Positions 1-10,654 of a DNA stretch of 64,000 nt are shown piece after piece; position 1 is the first letter of the stretch, and each line of letters starts with the position of its first letter. The translations under genes and the position numbers were made by a program. Source of the DNA: Mycobacterium sp. SVM_VP21. GTDB lineage: Bacteria; Actinomycetota; Actinomycetes; Mycobacteriales; Mycobacteriaceae. The notes beneath the pieces are model-generated. The model saw nothing but the letters and a program-made list of their open reading frames with translations, did no database searches and was not told where the DNA came from. The stretch is from assembly GCA_024758765.1 (NCBI GenBank), contig CP101406.1, forward strand, positions 3,100,001-3,164,000, in the 5' to 3' direction.

Positions 1-915
1 CCCGTCAAGGTCAGCCTGGACGTGTTCAGCGATGAGCAGCGCGCTGAGCTGCGCAAACAGCTGCGCGGCGACGCCAAGGAGCCGGTCATCCCGTTCGCCC
101 AGCCGGGCTCGCTGACCAAGGTGTACGCGATCGCCTCCGGCAAGGGCGGGGTCGGCAAATCGAGTGTGACGGTCAACCTCGCGGTCGCGCTGGCCGAACG
201 CGGCCTGTCCGTCGGGGTGCTCGACGCGGACATCTACGGCCACTCGGTGCCGCGGATGATGGGCGTCACCGCCCTGCCCACCCAGGTCGACTCGATGATC
301 ATGCCGCCGATCGGATACGGCGTGAAGGTGATCTCGATCGCGATGTTCACCCAGGGCAACACGCCGGTGGTGTGGCGGGGGCCGATGCTGCACCGGGCGT
401 TGCAGCAGTTCCTCGCCGACGTCTACTGGGGCGACCTGGACGTGCTGTTGCTGGATCTGCCCCCGGGCACCGGCGACATCGCGATCTCGGTGGCCCAGCT
501 GGTGCCGTCGGCCGAGATCCTGGTGGTGACCACGCCGCAGCAGGCGGCCGCGGAGGTGGCCGAGCGGGCTGGGGCGATCGCCCTGCAGACCCGCCAGCAA
601 GTCGTCGGGGTGGTGGAGAACATGGCCGGTCTGGCCATGCCCGACGGGTCCACCATGCACCTGTTCGGCGAAGGCGGCGGCGAGCGGGTGGCCGAACGGC
701 TGACCCGGGCGATGGGCCGGGATGTGCCGCTGCTCGGCCAGGTGCCGATCGACAGCGAGATGGTGACCGGCGGCGACTCCGGATCCCCGGTGGTGCTCTC
801 GCCGGACTCGGCGGCGGGCAAGGAGCTGCGTCGGATCGCCGATCAGCTGGCCACCCGCCGACGCGGACTGGTGGGGATGTCGCTGGGTCTGGACACCGGG
901 GGCTCGCGGCGCTGA
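1..915 (+). CDS. mrp: Mrp/ApbC family P-loop iron-sulfur carrier ATPase (5' end outside window)
   Basis: The reading frame is open from the first base, so the N-terminal part, probably including the MIP18-like domain, lies outside the window. The visible part has a deviant Walker A (GKGGVGKS) near base 142, followed by a VLDADIYGHS switch and LLLDLPPGTGD, all typical of Mrp/NBP35 ATPases. Family members bind a labile [4Fe-4S] cluster and pass it to apoproteins in the cytoplasm. The product resembles Rv1229c of M. tuberculosis. It converges on tatB, with 61 bp between the two stops. The GTG at base 22 is probably internal rather than the true start. Confidence 0.95.
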   Translation, partial: PVKVSLDVFSDEQRAELRKQLRGDAKEPVIPFAQPGSLTKVYAIASGKGGVGKSSVTVNLAVALAERGLSVGVLDADIYGHSVPRMMGVTALPTQVDSMIMPPIGYGVKVISIAMFTQGNTPVVWRGPMLHRALQQFLADVYWGDLDVLLLDLPPGTGDIAISVAQLVPSAEILVVTTPQQAAAEVAERAGAIALQTRQQVVGVVENMAGLAMPDGSTMHLFGEGGGERVAERLTRAMGRDVPLLGQVPIDSEMVTGGDSGSPVVLSPDSAAGKELRRIADQLATRRRGLVGMSLGLDTGGSRR

Positions 916-976
916 GCCTGTGGCGGCGACCCGCAGCGCCCGACTCCGCCGCGCTCGCGATCGCCGCAGGCCGGGG

Positions 977-1360
977 CTAGGTGGCGTCGGTGTCGAAGGG
1001 AGCCGGTCCGCCCGGCTCGGGTACCACGGCCGGTATCGGCGGCATCGGACGAGGCTCTGCGGCCAGCGAACCGACCGCGGTGAACAGCGAATCGTCGCCG
1101 TCGAGCAGATGGCGGGTCAGCGCGGCGCGCGGGGTCATGCCACGCAACTTCTGCAATTCGCTCAGCGGAACCCGTAGGTCATCGAACTCTGGACCGATCT
1201 CGTCGCGCAGCTGGTCGGTGGCGTTGGTGACGTAGTCGCGGGCCTGGCGCAGCGCGCCAGCGGTCCACCGGATGGCTCCCGGCAACCGCTCCGGGCCCAG
1301 GATCACCAGTCCGAGCACCACCAGGACGAGCATCTCGCCCCAGCCGACATTCGCGAACAT
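977..1360 (-). CDS. tatB: Sec-independent translocase subunit TatB
   Basis: This 127-residue protein starts with a single membrane helix at about residues 5-22. A short LGPERLP hinge and an amphipathic helix follow (about 28-60), and then a Pro-rich acidic tail; this is the TatB/TatA layout. TatB recognises twin-arginine signal peptides together with TatC at the cytoplasmic membrane. It lies 11 bp downstream of htrA on the same strand, as in the sigE-rseA-htrA-tatB cluster of M. tuberculosis. The ATG start and the length fit the family. Confidence 0.95.
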   Translation of the reverse strand: MFANVGWGEMLVLVVLGLVILGPERLPGAIRWTAGALRQARDYVTNATDQLRDEIGPEFDDLRVPLSELQKLRGMTPRAALTRHLLDGDDSLFTAVGSLAAEPRPMPPIPAVVPEPGGPAPFDTDAT

Positions 1361-1371
1361 CGAGGCGGACT

Positions 1372-2871
<1,500 letters not shown>

Positions 2872-2958
2872 CTATTCCTCTTCCGGGTCCAGCCCTGGGG
2901 CGCTTCCAGGCTCCGCGAGCACAGCATCACCGGGCGCTGACGCCGCTGGAGATCCACC

Positions 2959-3366
2959 TTACCGACGTTTGCGGCGTTCTTGAGGTTTGCCGTCGTCGAA
3001 CCGGGCAGGCATCGGCCTGGTGGGCTCGTCAGGCGCACAATCGGCCGGGGAATCGGGGATCTGGGCCAGCAGGCCGAGCAGCGCGGAGGGGATCCGGATC
3101 GGATGCGAATCGCGCAGGGCCGAGCGTGCCCGGCCCTGGTATTCCACTTCGGCCGCGCAATCGGGACACAGCGACAGGTGGTGGGCCGCGCGCAGGTGAG
3201 CGTTCATCCGCAGCTCGCCGTCGACGTAGGCCGTGATCGCCTCGCTGCAGAGATGTTCGGTGGACCCGAACTGCCGCGGGGCACCGACCGGCGCGTCACT
3301 TTGCGAGGCGAACTGAGCGGGCAGCCAGGAGAACGCGCGACGGAAGACACCTCCGCGGTCCGTCAC
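2959..3366 (-). CDS. rseA: Anti-sigma-E factor RseA (ZAS family)
   Basis: Starting at the GTG at 3366, which has a GAGGAG ribosome site, gives 135 residues close to Rv1222. The zinc-associated anti-sigma motif is present as a His followed by CPDC (Cys67 and Cys70), after the conserved AYVDGEL segment. No membrane helix is visible, so it acts in the cytoplasm. RseA holds SigE inactive; in M. tuberculosis release follows oxidation of the motif or phosphorylation and proteolysis. The frame stays open far upstream, but those residues are unlike the family and overlap the intergenic region. It is separated from sigE by 119 bp holding two small hairpins. Confidence 0.93.
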   Translation of the reverse strand: MTDRGGVFRRAFSWLPAQFASQSDAPVGAPRQFGSTEHLCSEAITAYVDGELRMNAHLRAAHHLSLCPDCAAEVEYQGRARSALRDSHPIRIPSALLGLLAQIPDSPADCAPDEPTRPMPARFDDGKPQERRKRR

Positions 3367-3410
3367 ACCGGACTCCTCTCCGCATCCCTTACCCACATCA
3401 GCACTCGATC

Positions 3411-3453
3411 GGGCCGAATAATGGCCCAATAAGAATGTAGCGCGATACCGCGC
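3411..3453 (-). other. Two short GC hairpins between sigE and rseA
   Basis: GGGCC (3411-3415) pairs with GGCCC (3423-3427) across a 7-nt AT-rich loop. GCGCG (3440-3444) pairs with CGCGC (3449-3453) across 4 nt. Both lie in the transcribed sigE-rseA gap. Each stem is only 5 bp and neither is followed by a T-run, so they may be incidental or may tune rseA expression. Confidence 0.3.
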
Positions 3454-3485
3454 ACAGACGTGGAAACCGACGGCCGAGCCGGGGC

Positions 3486-4286
3486 TCAGCCGGCCGCGAC
3501 ACCGCCGAAGGCCGAACCATCCCGCTGGGCGGTTCGCGCGGCCAGGTAATCCCGCAGGGCCTGCCTGCCCCGGTGAATGCGGCTGCGCACGGTGCCCAGC
3601 TTCACACCGAGGGTCGCCCCGACCTCCTCGTAGGACAGACCTTCGATGTCGCACAGCACGACCGCGGCCCGGAACTCCGGCGCCAGCGAGTCCAGCGCCG
3701 CCTGCAGGTCCGGGTCCAGCCGCGCGTCGTGGTAGATCTGCTCGGGGTCCGGCTCGTCGGCAGGCACCCGGTCGTAATCCTCCGGCAGCGCCTCCATACG
3801 GACCCGGCCGCGCCTGCGCACCATGTCCAGGAACAGATTGGTGGTGATGCGGTGCAGCCAGCCCTCGAAGGTTCCGGGCTGGTAGTTGTGCACCGACCGG
3901 AACACCCGGATGAAGGTCTCCTGGGTGAGATCCTCTGCGTCCTGCTGGTTTCCGGAGAGCCGGTAAGCCAACCGGTAGACCCGGTCGGCGTGCTGGCGCA
4001 CCAGTTCGTCCCAGGACGGCATGGCCGCCACATCTCCGGTGGCGTCGAACACCGCAGTGCCCTGCGGCTCCTCGGACGGTTCAATCCACTCGGTTTCGGA
4101 GTAACGCTCCGAGTGGGTGGTCGGGTGCGACATAGCGACCGGGGGCAGCAAAGTGGGTATGGCTGTTATGGCTGCGTCCTCTAGCTCAGGTCTGCCGTCA
4201 GGCGACGGCAGCGCACTATCGCGGTCAACGCGCAACGGGCCCCTCGTATTCCGAGCGTCTCGAGGCCGGTTCATACCTCGTTCCAT
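3486..4286 (-). CDS. sigE: ECF RNA polymerase sigma factor SigE
   Basis: The core matches mycobacterial SigE closely. Region 2 contains [23 protein letters not shown] and the following RITTNLFLD segment; region 4 contains [20 protein letters not shown] and ends in a helix-turn-helix ([11 protein letters not shown]). SigE directs the surface-stress and SDS/heat regulon and is held by RseA, encoded next downstream. The N-terminal start is uncertain. ATGs at 4286 and 4274 give about 266 and 262 residues, and the ATG at 4133 (MSHP) gives a shorter form. Several starts have been reported for M. tuberculosis SigE. It is divergent from the methyltransferase gene. Confidence 0.95.
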   Translation of the reverse strand: MERGMNRPRDARNTRGPLRVDRDSALPSPDGRPELEDAAITAIPTLLPPVAMSHPTTHSERYSETEWIEPSEEPQGTAVFDATGDVAAMPSWDELVRQHADRVYRLAYRLSGNQQDAEDLTQETFIRVFRSVHNYQPGTFEGWLHRITTNLFLDMVRRRGRVRMEALPEDYDRVPADEPDPEQIYHDARLDPDLQAALDSLAPEFRAAVVLCDIEGLSYEEVGATLGVKLGTVRSRIHRGRQALRDYLAARTAQRDGSAFGGVAAG

Positions 4287-4477
4287 GCCGATACCGTTGC
4301 CTATCGCTGTATGCCCGCTCTGTGCTGCCACTGAACGCCGACTGTGAACCTGTGTTCGAATACGCCGAGCACTGCGGTTATACGTCCAGGTAACAGTTCG
4401 GACACGGCCCCGGCCCGGGCGTGTCGGGCGGGCGCGCCGGTGCGCGGGCCGAAACGGCTTTGTCCTACGCTGCGGAC

Positions 4478-5140
4478 ATGGCCAGCACCGACGACACTCA
4501 CGGGGAGCCGCGCAGTCGAGCCGACGCACTTTTGGCGCACGCCGAGGACTCCATGACCGAGGACGCGGTTTTGGCGGCCGCCCGCGACCGGGCCGGTGAG
4601 ATCGGCGTCGGGTCGATCAGCGCCGCAGTCGGCGCGCTACTGAGCCTGCTGACCAAGCTCAGCGGCGGCAAGGCGGTGGTCGAGGTGGGTACCGGAGCCG
4701 GCGTTAGCGGACTGTGGCTGCTGTCGGGCATGGGCGAAGACGGCGTGCTGACCACCATCGACATCGAGCCCGAGCATCAGCGCACCGCCAAGCAGGCGTT
4801 CGGTGATGCCGGCATCGGTCCCGGCCGGACCCGGTTCATCAGCGGCCGCGCCCAAGAGGTGCTGACCCGGCTCGCCGACGAGTCCTATGACCTGGTGTTC
4901 GTCGATGCCGACCCGATCGACCAGCCGGAATACGTGCTGGAGGCCGTGCGGCTGCTGCGGCCCGGCGGCGTGGTCGTGGTGCACCGGGCCGCCTTGGGCG
5001 GCCGGGCCGGAGATCCGGCAGCCAACGACGCCGAAGTGCTTGCGGTGCGCGAAGCCGCCCGGCTGATCGCCGTGGACGAGCGGCTGACCCCCGCGCTGAT
5101 TCCGCTGGGAGACGGCCTGCTGGCCGCCGTCCGCGACTGA
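4478..5140 (+). CDS. SAM-dependent O-methyltransferase (Rv1220c-like)
   Basis: The 220-residue protein has a class I methyltransferase fold of the COMT type. The SAM-binding glycine loop is [16 protein letters not shown], the acidic strand-2 end is TTIDIEP, and LVFVDADP marks the metal/substrate region. It closely resembles the putative O-methyltransferase Rv1220c, always divergent from sigE; the physiological substrate is unknown. The ATG at 4478 gives the family N-terminus (MASTDDTH); earlier in-frame codons would only add a non-conserved leader. Confidence 0.92.
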   Translation: MASTDDTHGEPRSRADALLAHAEDSMTEDAVLAAARDRAGEIGVGSISAAVGALLSLLTKLSGGKAVVEVGTGAGVSGLWLLSGMGEDGVLTTIDIEPEHQRTAKQAFGDAGIGPGRTRFISGRAQEVLTRLADESYDLVFVDADPIDQPEYVLEAVRLLRPGGVVVVHRAALGGRAGDPAANDAEVLAVREAARLIAVDERLTPALIPLGDGLLAAVRD

Positions 5141-5171
5141 CCGGGCGCCTCACCCCCCTCGCCCCTTTACT

Positions 5172-5233
5172 CGCGAGCGTGCGTGTTTGTACGCGACACG
5201 CCGCGTTTTGACGTACAAACACGCACGCTCGCG
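5172..5233. repeat. Perfect 22-bp inverted repeat with 18-nt loop
   Basis: Bases 5172-5193 are an exact reverse complement of 5212-5233. The arms are rich in CGAGCGTGCGTGTTTGTACG and enclose an 18-nt loop. It lies between the methyltransferase stop and the tetR operator, so it can form a strong hairpin in RNA. No T-run follows. It is probably a dispersed mycobacterial intergenic element that also serves as a terminator or insulator; the dispersed nature is inferred. Confidence 0.85.
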
Positions 5234-5277
5234 CCAGTGGGGCCAAAGCGCCGGTGGGGCCAAAGTCTTGACACCCG

Positions 5278-5315
5278 ACTGAACGCGTGTTTAGCGTATT
5301 AAACATGCGTTCAGT
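5278..5315. promoter_or_regulatory. Candidate TetR operator overlapping its own start codon
   Basis: Arms 5278-5293 and 5300-5315 (16 nt each, one mismatch, 6-nt centre) form a palindrome around ACTGAACGCGTGTTTA. It covers the downstream flank of a TTGACA element at 5268-5273, the ribosome-site region and the ATG at 5305 of the tetR gene. A dimeric TetR bound here would block its own operon. This fits the known autorepression by Rv1219c of the Rv1219c-1217c operon in M. tuberculosis. Confidence 0.7.
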
Positions 5316-5940
5316 GGACCTGACGGCTACGGCGAAAATCCGCGATGCGGCCATCGACCAGTTCGGGCGGCACGGTTTCAGCGTGAGCATCCGCGCGATC
5401 GCCGAGGCCGCAGGAGTCAGCGCTGCCCTGGTCATCCACCACTTCGGCTCCAAAGACGGGCTGCGCAGGGCCTGCGACGCGTTCGTGGCCGAAGAGATCC
5501 GCAGCGGCAAATCCGAGGCGATGCGCTCGGCCGACCCGGGAACCTGGTTCGCCGCGATGGCCGAAATCGAGTCGTATGCGTCGATGATGGCCTACCTGGT
5601 CCGCAGCATGCAGTCCGGTGGCGAACTGGCAGATACGTTGTGGCGCCGGATGATCGACAACGCCGAGGGCTACCTGGACGAGGGCGTACGCGCCGGCACC
5701 CTCAAACCCAGCCGCGACCCGAAAGCCCGAGCTCGTTTCCTGGCCATCAACAACGGCGGCGGGTTCCTGCTGTATCTGCAGATGCACGAGAACCCGACCG
5801 ATCTGCGCGCCGTGTTACGTGACTATGCCCGCGACATGGTCTTACCCGCGCTCGAGCTGTACACCGAGGGCCTGATGACCGACCGCACCATGTACGACGC
5901 TTTCCTGGCGAGCGAACAAGGGGGAACCGATGCGACCTGA
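5305..5940 (+). CDS. TetR family repressor of the downstream ABC exporter (Rv1219c-like)
   Basis: The 211-residue protein has an N-terminal TetR helix-turn-helix ([20 protein letters not shown], about residues 27-46) and a helical ligand-binding domain. It matches Rv1219c over its length. The ATG at 5305 gives the family N-terminus (MRSVDLTA). The 3' end overlaps the ABC ATPase gene by 11 bp, so regulator and exporter form one operon. The large palindrome over the start indicates autoregulation. In M. tuberculosis the homologue represses a multidrug efflux pump. Confidence 0.93.
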   Translation: MRSVDLTATAKIRDAAIDQFGRHGFSVSIRAIAEAAGVSAALVIHHFGSKDGLRRACDAFVAEEIRSGKSEAMRSADPGTWFAAMAEIESYASMMAYLVRSMQSGGELADTLWRRMIDNAEGYLDEGVRAGTLKPSRDPKARARFLAINNGGGFLLYLQMHENPTDLRAVLRDYARDMVLPALELYTEGLMTDRTMYDAFLASEQGGTDAT

Positions 5941-6835
5941 CAACCATTGGCCGGCAATCGAAATCCGGGGACTGGAGAAGAATTTCGGCCGGGTCAAGGC
6001 GCTCGATGGACTGGATCTGACCGTCTACGGCGGTGAGGTGCACGGCTTCCTCGGCCCGAACGGCGCCGGCAAATCCACCACGATCCGCGTCCTGCTGGGC
6101 CTGGTGAAGGCCGACAGCGGGACCGTGCGGCTACTGGGCGGCGATCCGTGGACCGACGCGGTCGAGCTGCACCGCGAGATCGCCTACGTACCCGGCGATG
6201 TCACCCTGTGGCCGTCGTTGACCGGCGGCGAGATCATCGACCTGTTGGCGCGAATGCGCGGCGGCATCGACGAGCGCCGCCGCGACGAGTTGATCGAACG
6301 CTTCGACCTAGACCCCAGCAAGAAGGCCCGGACCTATTCCAAGGGCAACCGCCAGAAGGTCTCGCTGATCTCCGCCTTCTCCTCGCACGCCCGGCTGCTC
6401 GTGCTCGACGAGCCCAGCAGCGGCCTAGATCCCCTGATGGAGAACGTCTTCCAGCAGTGCGTCGCCGAGGCGAGCCGTCGTGGCGCTACCGTCCTGCTGT
6501 CCAGCCACATCCTGGCCGAGACCGAGAAGCTGTGCCAGCGGGTGACGATCATCCGGGCCGGGCGCGTGGTCGAGAGCGGTGCACTGGAATCCCTGCGGCA
6601 CCTACGTCGCACGTCAATTCAGGCCGATCTCATGCGCGACCCCGGTGATCTGACCCGCATCCCTGGCGTCGCGGACGTGCGGTACACCGGCACCGTGCTG
6701 CATGCGCAGGTCGACAGCGCCAGCCTCGCAGAGCTCATCGCGGTGCTCGGCGCGGCCGGGGTGCGCAGCCTCACCAGCCAACCGCCAACGCTCGAAGAGT
6801 TGTTCCTACGTCACTACGACACGGTCCGGGCATGA
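5930..6835 (+). CDS. ABC transporter ATP-binding protein, drug-efflux type (Rv1218c-like)
   Basis: The 301-residue protein has Walker [10 protein letters not shown] (about residues 38-46), a degenerate signature YSKGNRQKV in place of LSGGQ, Walker [14 protein letters not shown] and an H-loop (LLSSH). The degenerate signature is usual for this DrrA-like subfamily. A short C-terminal extension follows the ATPase core. It pairs with the permease that starts inside its stop codon (ATGA overlap at 6832-6835). The M. tuberculosis homologue contributes to efflux of several drug classes. Confidence 0.94.
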   Translation: MRPDNHWPAIEIRGLEKNFGRVKALDGLDLTVYGGEVHGFLGPNGAGKSTTIRVLLGLVKADSGTVRLLGGDPWTDAVELHREIAYVPGDVTLWPSLTGGEIIDLLARMRGGIDERRRDELIERFDLDPSKKARTYSKGNRQKVSLISAFSSHARLLVLDEPSSGLDPLMENVFQQCVAEASRRGATVLLSSHILAETEKLCQRVTIIRAGRVVESGALESLRHLRRTSIQADLMRDPGDLTRIPGVADVRYTGTVLHAQVDSASLAELIAVLGAAGVRSLTSQPPTLEELFLRHYDTVRA

Positions 6836-8466
6836 CCACCATCGCCGCGCAGCCGGCGTCCCCGCAGTACCGCCGCAGCGGATCGAATCTCGTTGGCACG
6901 CTAGGTTTGCTGCGCCTGTGCTTGCGCCGCGACCGCATCGTTCTGCCACTGTGGGTGCTGCTGTTGTCGCTGCCGCTAGCCAGCGTCTACATCGCAAGCA
7001 TCGAGGCGATCTATCCCACCGCCGCCGACCGCGCAGGCCTGGCCGCCACCATCATGGCCAGCCCGGCACAACGCGCGATGTACGGCCAGGTCTACAACGA
7101 CTCCCTCGGTGCGGTGGGCATCTGGAAGGCCGGGATATTCCACCTTCTGATCGCAGTGGCGGTAATTCTGACCGTCATCCGGCACACCCGCGCCGACGAG
7201 GAGACCGGCCGCGCCGAGTTGATCGACTCGACCGCGGTGGGCCGCTACGCCGGGCTGACCGGCGCGCTGCTGTTGGCCGCGGGCGCGTCGGTGGCCACCG
7301 GCTTGATCGGCGCGGCGGGGCTGCTGACCACCGGTGTGCCGGCAGCCGGATCGTGCGCGTTCGGGGCGGCACTAGCCTGCTCCGGGCTGGTGTTCACTGC
7401 GGTGGCCGCGGTCGCTGCCCAGCTGTCTCCCAGCGCCCGGTTCGCCCGCGGCGCCGCGTTCGGCGTGCTGGCCGGCGCCTTCACCCTGCGCGCCGTTGGT
7501 GATGCGGGATCTGGTGGACTGTCGTGGTTGTCGCCGCTGGGCTGGTCGCTGCAGGTCCGGCCTTACGCCGGTGACCGCTGGTGGGTGCTGCTGCTGCACC
7601 TGGCGACGACGGGTGCGCTCAGCTGGCTGGCGTATCAACTGGCGGCCCGACGTGATGTCGGCGCGGGGCTGCTGGCCGATCGTCCGGGCCCGCGCCAGGC
7701 GGCGCCGACACTGGGCGGTGCGTTCGGCCTGGCGTGGCGGCTCGACCGCGGAGCGCTGCTGCTGTGGACAACGGGCCTGGTGCTCTATGGACTGCTGGTC
7801 GGCAGCGTGGTGCACGGTATCGGCGACGAGGTGGGCAGCGACCGCGCCCGCGACATCGTCATCCGGCTCGGCGGCACCGCAGCACTCGAGCACGCATTCG
7901 TCGCGGTGGCGTTCACCATGCTGGGCATGGTCGCCGCCGCGTTCGCGGTGTCGCTGACACTCCGGCTGCACCAGGAGGAGACCGCGACGCGTGCCGAGAC
8001 GCTGCTGGCCGGAGCGCTGTCGCGAAACCGTTGGCTGGCAAGCCATCTGGTGGCAGCACTGGTTGGTTCGACGTTCGCGATGCTCGCCGCCGGGCTGGTT
8101 GCCGGAATCGTCTATGGAACGGCGGCCGGCGACATCGGCGAACAGTTGCCGGTAGTGCTGGGCAGTGCCGCTGTGCAACTGCCGGCGGTCTGGTTACCGG
8201 CGGCCGTGGCGGTCGCCTTGTTCGGACTCGTCCCGAGAGTCGCGCCCTCCGCGTGGGCGGTGCTGACCGGGTTCGTGGCGCTGTACCTGCTCGGCTCCAT
8301 CTCCGGGCTGCCGCAGGGGGTACTCGACTTCGAACCGTTCGCGCACATCCCGCTGGTCGGCAACGGCACGTTCAGCGTCGCGCCGCTGATCGTGCTGTTG
8401 GCGATCGACACTGCACTGATCGGCCTGGGCGTGCAGGCTTTCCGACGCAGAGATCTCACCACGTGA
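6832..8466 (+). CDS. ABC transporter permease, 12-helix efflux type (Rv1217c-like)
   Basis: The 544-residue, strongly hydrophobic protein has about twelve membrane segments in two similar halves (residues about 25-270 and 290-540), as in Rv1217c. Both halves carry a cytoplasmic segment ending in EE(T)-GRAE or EE-TATRAE, typical of this exporter family. It is the membrane partner of the upstream ATPase, translated by ATGA coupling. The next gene starts 10 bp after its stop with its own GAGGAGG site. Confidence 0.93.
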   Translation: MTTIAAQPASPQYRRSGSNLVGTLGLLRLCLRRDRIVLPLWVLLLSLPLASVYIASIEAIYPTAADRAGLAATIMASPAQRAMYGQVYNDSLGAVGIWKAGIFHLLIAVAVILTVIRHTRADEETGRAELIDSTAVGRYAGLTGALLLAAGASVATGLIGAAGLLTTGVPAAGSCAFGAALACSGLVFTAVAAVAAQLSPSARFARGAAFGVLAGAFTLRAVGDAGSGGLSWLSPLGWSLQVRPYAGDRWWVLLLHLATTGALSWLAYQLAARRDVGAGLLADRPGPRQAAPTLGGAFGLAWRLDRGALLLWTTGLVLYGLLVGSVVHGIGDEVGSDRARDIVIRLGGTAALEHAFVAVAFTMLGMVAAAFAVSLTLRLHQEETATRAETLLAGALSRNRWLASHLVAALVGSTFAMLAAGLVAGIVYGTAAGDIGEQLPVVLGSAAVQLPAVWLPAAVAVALFGLVPRVAPSAWAVLTGFVALYLLGSISGLPQGVLDFEPFAHIPLVGNGTFSVAPLIVLLAIDTALIGLGVQAFRRRDLTT

Positions 8467-8476
8467 GGAGGACGAC

Positions 8477-9151
8477 GTGAAAACCATTGGCAAGGGTTTG
8501 TTTTCAGCAATCTTGGGTCTGATCGCCTTCGGACTGTTGCTGTTCGTGCCCGCCGGGACACTGCACTACTGGCAGGCGTGGGTGTTCCTCGCGGTCTTCG
8601 CCGCATCCACCTGGATCCCGAGCATGTATCTGATCCGCACCAACCCGGCCGCCCTCGAGCGCCGGATGCGCTTCGGGCCGACTGCCGAGACGCGGCCCCT
8701 GCAGCGGGTCGTTATCGCCGTCATCTTCCTCTGCTTTCCGGCCATGTTCGTCGTCAGCGTGATCGATCATCGGCTGGGATGGTCGGCGGTGCCGACGGCG
8801 GTCTGCCTGTTCGGTGACGTCCTGGTGGCGGCCGGACTGGTTCTGGCCATGCTGGTGGTCATCCAGAACGGCTACGCGGCCGCCAATGTCACCGTCGAGG
8901 CCGGCCAGACGCTGGTCTCGACCGGCCTGTACGGGGTGGTGCGCCACCCGATGTACACCGGCAACGTCGCTTTGATGGTCGGTGTCCCACTCGCGCTCGG
9001 CTCCTACTGGGGGCTGGTCTTCCTGGTGCCCGGGCTGATCGTGCTGGTGGTGCGAATCCTCGACGAGGAGCAGTTGCTGACTCACGAGCTCAGCGGATAC
9101 CGCGAATACACCCACCAAGTCCGCTACCGATTGCTGCCCTACCTCTGGTAG
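8477..9151 (+). CDS. Integral membrane methyltransferase of the isoprenylcysteine carboxyl methyltransferase/PEMT superfamily
   Basis: The 224-residue protein has about five membrane helices and the C-terminal ICMT signature RHPMYTGN followed by RILDEEQLL. It matches the Rv1216c type, which also follows the Rv1218c-1217c exporter genes. Family enzymes methylate small or lipid-linked carboxyl or amine substrates at the membrane using SAM; the substrate here is unknown. It starts at GTG 8477, preceded by GAGGAGG, and is the last gene of the tetR-ABC operon. Confidence 0.9.
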   Translation: MKTIGKGLFSAILGLIAFGLLLFVPAGTLHYWQAWVFLAVFAASTWIPSMYLIRTNPAALERRMRFGPTAETRPLQRVVIAVIFLCFPAMFVVSVIDHRLGWSAVPTAVCLFGDVLVAAGLVLAMLVVIQNGYAAANVTVEAGQTLVSTGLYGVVRHPMYTGNVALMVGVPLALGSYWGLVFLVPGLIVLVVRILDEEQLLTHELSGYREYTHQVRYRLLPYLW

Positions 9152-9248
9152 TCGCGACTCCCGGCTCGCTCCGATACCGCGGGCCACACAATTGACTTAT
9201 AGTTCCCTGAGCTCTAGCTGTTAGCAGGACTCAGGGAGGTCGGTGGCC

Positions 9249-10622
9249 ATGCGCTCACGCGTGCGAGGCGGCAGCGGTGGTCGCACTCTCTCCCCCGCCC
9301 GGACGGCCGCTGCGGCAGCAGGTGCCCTGATCGTCGGCCTCACCCCGATGCTGGCCGCCGCCCCGGCGCAGGCGGATTGGGATTGGCTGCTCGATGCCGC
9401 AGCGCCGGTGGAGGTCGCGGGCAGTGCCGCAGGCGGGCTCGACCTCGGCAGCCTGATGGCGCTGGTCCAGTCCTTCACCGACCAACTCGATCCGGCCACC
9501 AACAAGCTGTTCTCCGACGTCATCGACGCGGTGCTGGCCTGGCCGGGCCCGAGCCAGTCGCTCGACACCGCCGAATTGGTGAACCAATACATCTACGCAC
9601 CCCTGCACGCCGGATTGCAGCAGTGGATTTCCAGCCCGTTCGGCGAGCTCAGCCTCGGCCTGATCAACGCACCCTTTACCGCGCTGTTCGGTCGCGACCT
9701 GATCGGTGACGGCATCGACGGGTTCGACGGCATCAACACCAGCCTGTTCGGTCAGTCGGGTTGGTTCGGCGACGCCGGTGATGGCGGGTTCCTGTTCGGC
9801 GACGGCGGAGCCGGCGTGGTGGGTATCGACGGCATCGGCGGTGCCGGCGGCGACGCGGGATTCTTCGGCAACGGTGGCGCAGGCGGGCTGGGCGGTGTCG
9901 GTGCCGCCGGCGGCGACGGCGGGGCCGGCGGCTGGTTCATGGGTCTGGGTGGAGCGGGCGGCGCCGGCGGCGCGGGCGCGGTCGGCGGCACCGGCGGCGT
10001 GGGGCTCGGCATGCTGCTCGGAACCGGCGGTACTGGTGGCGCCGGGGGCACCGGTGTTGAAGGCGACATCGGCGGCGACGGCGGAGTCGGCGGCGCCGGG
10101 GCCTGGTGGCTGGGTCGCGGCGGCGACGGCGGCATCGGCGGTGAGGGCGACGAGGACGACAACGGCGGCGCCGGCGGCGATGGCGGCGCGGGCGGTCTGT
10201 TGTTCGGGCGCGGCGGCGACGGCGGCCTCGGCGGTGAAGGCGGCGCCGGTGGCCTGGGCGGCTCCGGCGGCTTCCTGGGGGCCGCAGGCATCAGCGCGGC
10301 GCCGTACGTCGCGAACACCCAGTGGGTGACCTACGACGGCGGAACCAGCCTGCGGGTCTATCCGACCGAGACCGGCCGAACCGAGGCGGGCGAGCCCGGC
10401 ACCCTACGCCAGGGCGAGCAGGCCTGGGCGGAGGTCGTCAAGCGCAACCCCGAGGCCAACAACCCCGGCATGCGCGCACAGTTCCTGTGCCACTGGCAGT
10501 TCGCCGAGTTCATCCAACCCGGTAAGACCAGTTGGAACCTGGAGCCGTGGCGTCCGGACGTGAGCTCACTGAACCTGCTCGCCAACGGCTGCAACCCCGG
10601 CGGCGCCGAAGAACCGTTCTAA
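9249..10622 (+). CDS. Exported PGRS-repeat protein with C-terminal DUF2599 domain, no PE domain
   Basis: The 457-residue protein begins with a basic segment and a hydrophobic signal peptide ending about APAQA (residue 42). A helical spacer (43-145) leads to a GRDLIGDG motif equivalent to the GRPLIG motif of PE_PGRS proteins. A Gly/Ala-rich PGRS region (about 176-345) and a DUF2599 domain (about 355-452) follow. DUF2599 is recognised from [19 protein letters not shown] and SWNLEPWRP; Cys414 and Cys448 could form a disulfide. ATG 9249 lies 9 nt from GGGAGG and is preferred to GTG 9243. A TTGACT at 9192 may be its -35. The role is unknown; export is very likely. Confidence 0.88.
   Translation: MRSRVRGGSGGRTLSPARTAAAAAGALIVGLTPMLAAAPAQADWDWLLDAAAPVEVAGSAAGGLDLGSLMALVQSFTDQLDPATNKLFSDVIDAVLAWPGPSQSLDTAELVNQYIYAPLHAGLQQWISSPFGELSLGLINAPFTALFGRDLIGDGIDGFDGINTSLFGQSGWFGDAGDGGFLFGDGGAGVVGIDGIGGAGGDAGFFGNGGAGGLGGVGAAGGDGGAGGWFMGLGGAGGAGGAGAVGGTGGVGLGMLLGTGGTGGAGGTGVEGDIGGDGGVGGAGAWWLGRGGDGGIGGEGDEDDNGGAGGDGGAGGLLFGRGGDGGLGGEGGAGGLGGSGGFLGAAGISAAPYVANTQWVTYDGGTSLRVYPTETGRTEAGEPGTLRQGEQAWAEVVKRNPEANNPGMRAQFLCHWQFAEFIQPGKTSWNLEPWRPDVSSLNLLANGCNPGGAEEPF
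9774..10283. repeat. PGRS GC-rich codon repeat region
   Basis: Tandem, imperfect GGCGGCNNCGGCGG-type units encode GGAGG/GGDGG runs within the DUF2599-linked PGRS gene. Such tracts expand and contract and cross-map with other PGRS genes, so the unit count may be affected by assembly. Confidence 0.9.
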
Positions 10623-10654
10623 CGCCTTGGGTTGACCTCACGCTGTAGCGCTGA

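Noticed and set aside
2959..3654. A 231-residue version of RseA
   Set aside because: Only the part from GTG 3366 is family-like, and a good ribosome site precedes it.
4287..4477. A SigE/SigH-type promoter or MprA box in the sigE intergenic region
   Set aside because: TTCACAG and TTCAG repeats and GGAAC-like pieces exist, but no pair with proper spacing could be defended.
9774..10283. Regular GC-rich repeats resembling a CRISPR-like or satellite array
   Set aside because: The units are in frame with the protein, imperfect, and code for Gly-Gly-X; there are no constant repeats with unique spacers.
9752..10318. Pro-rich open frame opposite the PGRS tract
   Set aside because: Glycine-codon repeats read as proline on the other strand; it is a by-product of the PGRS sequence.
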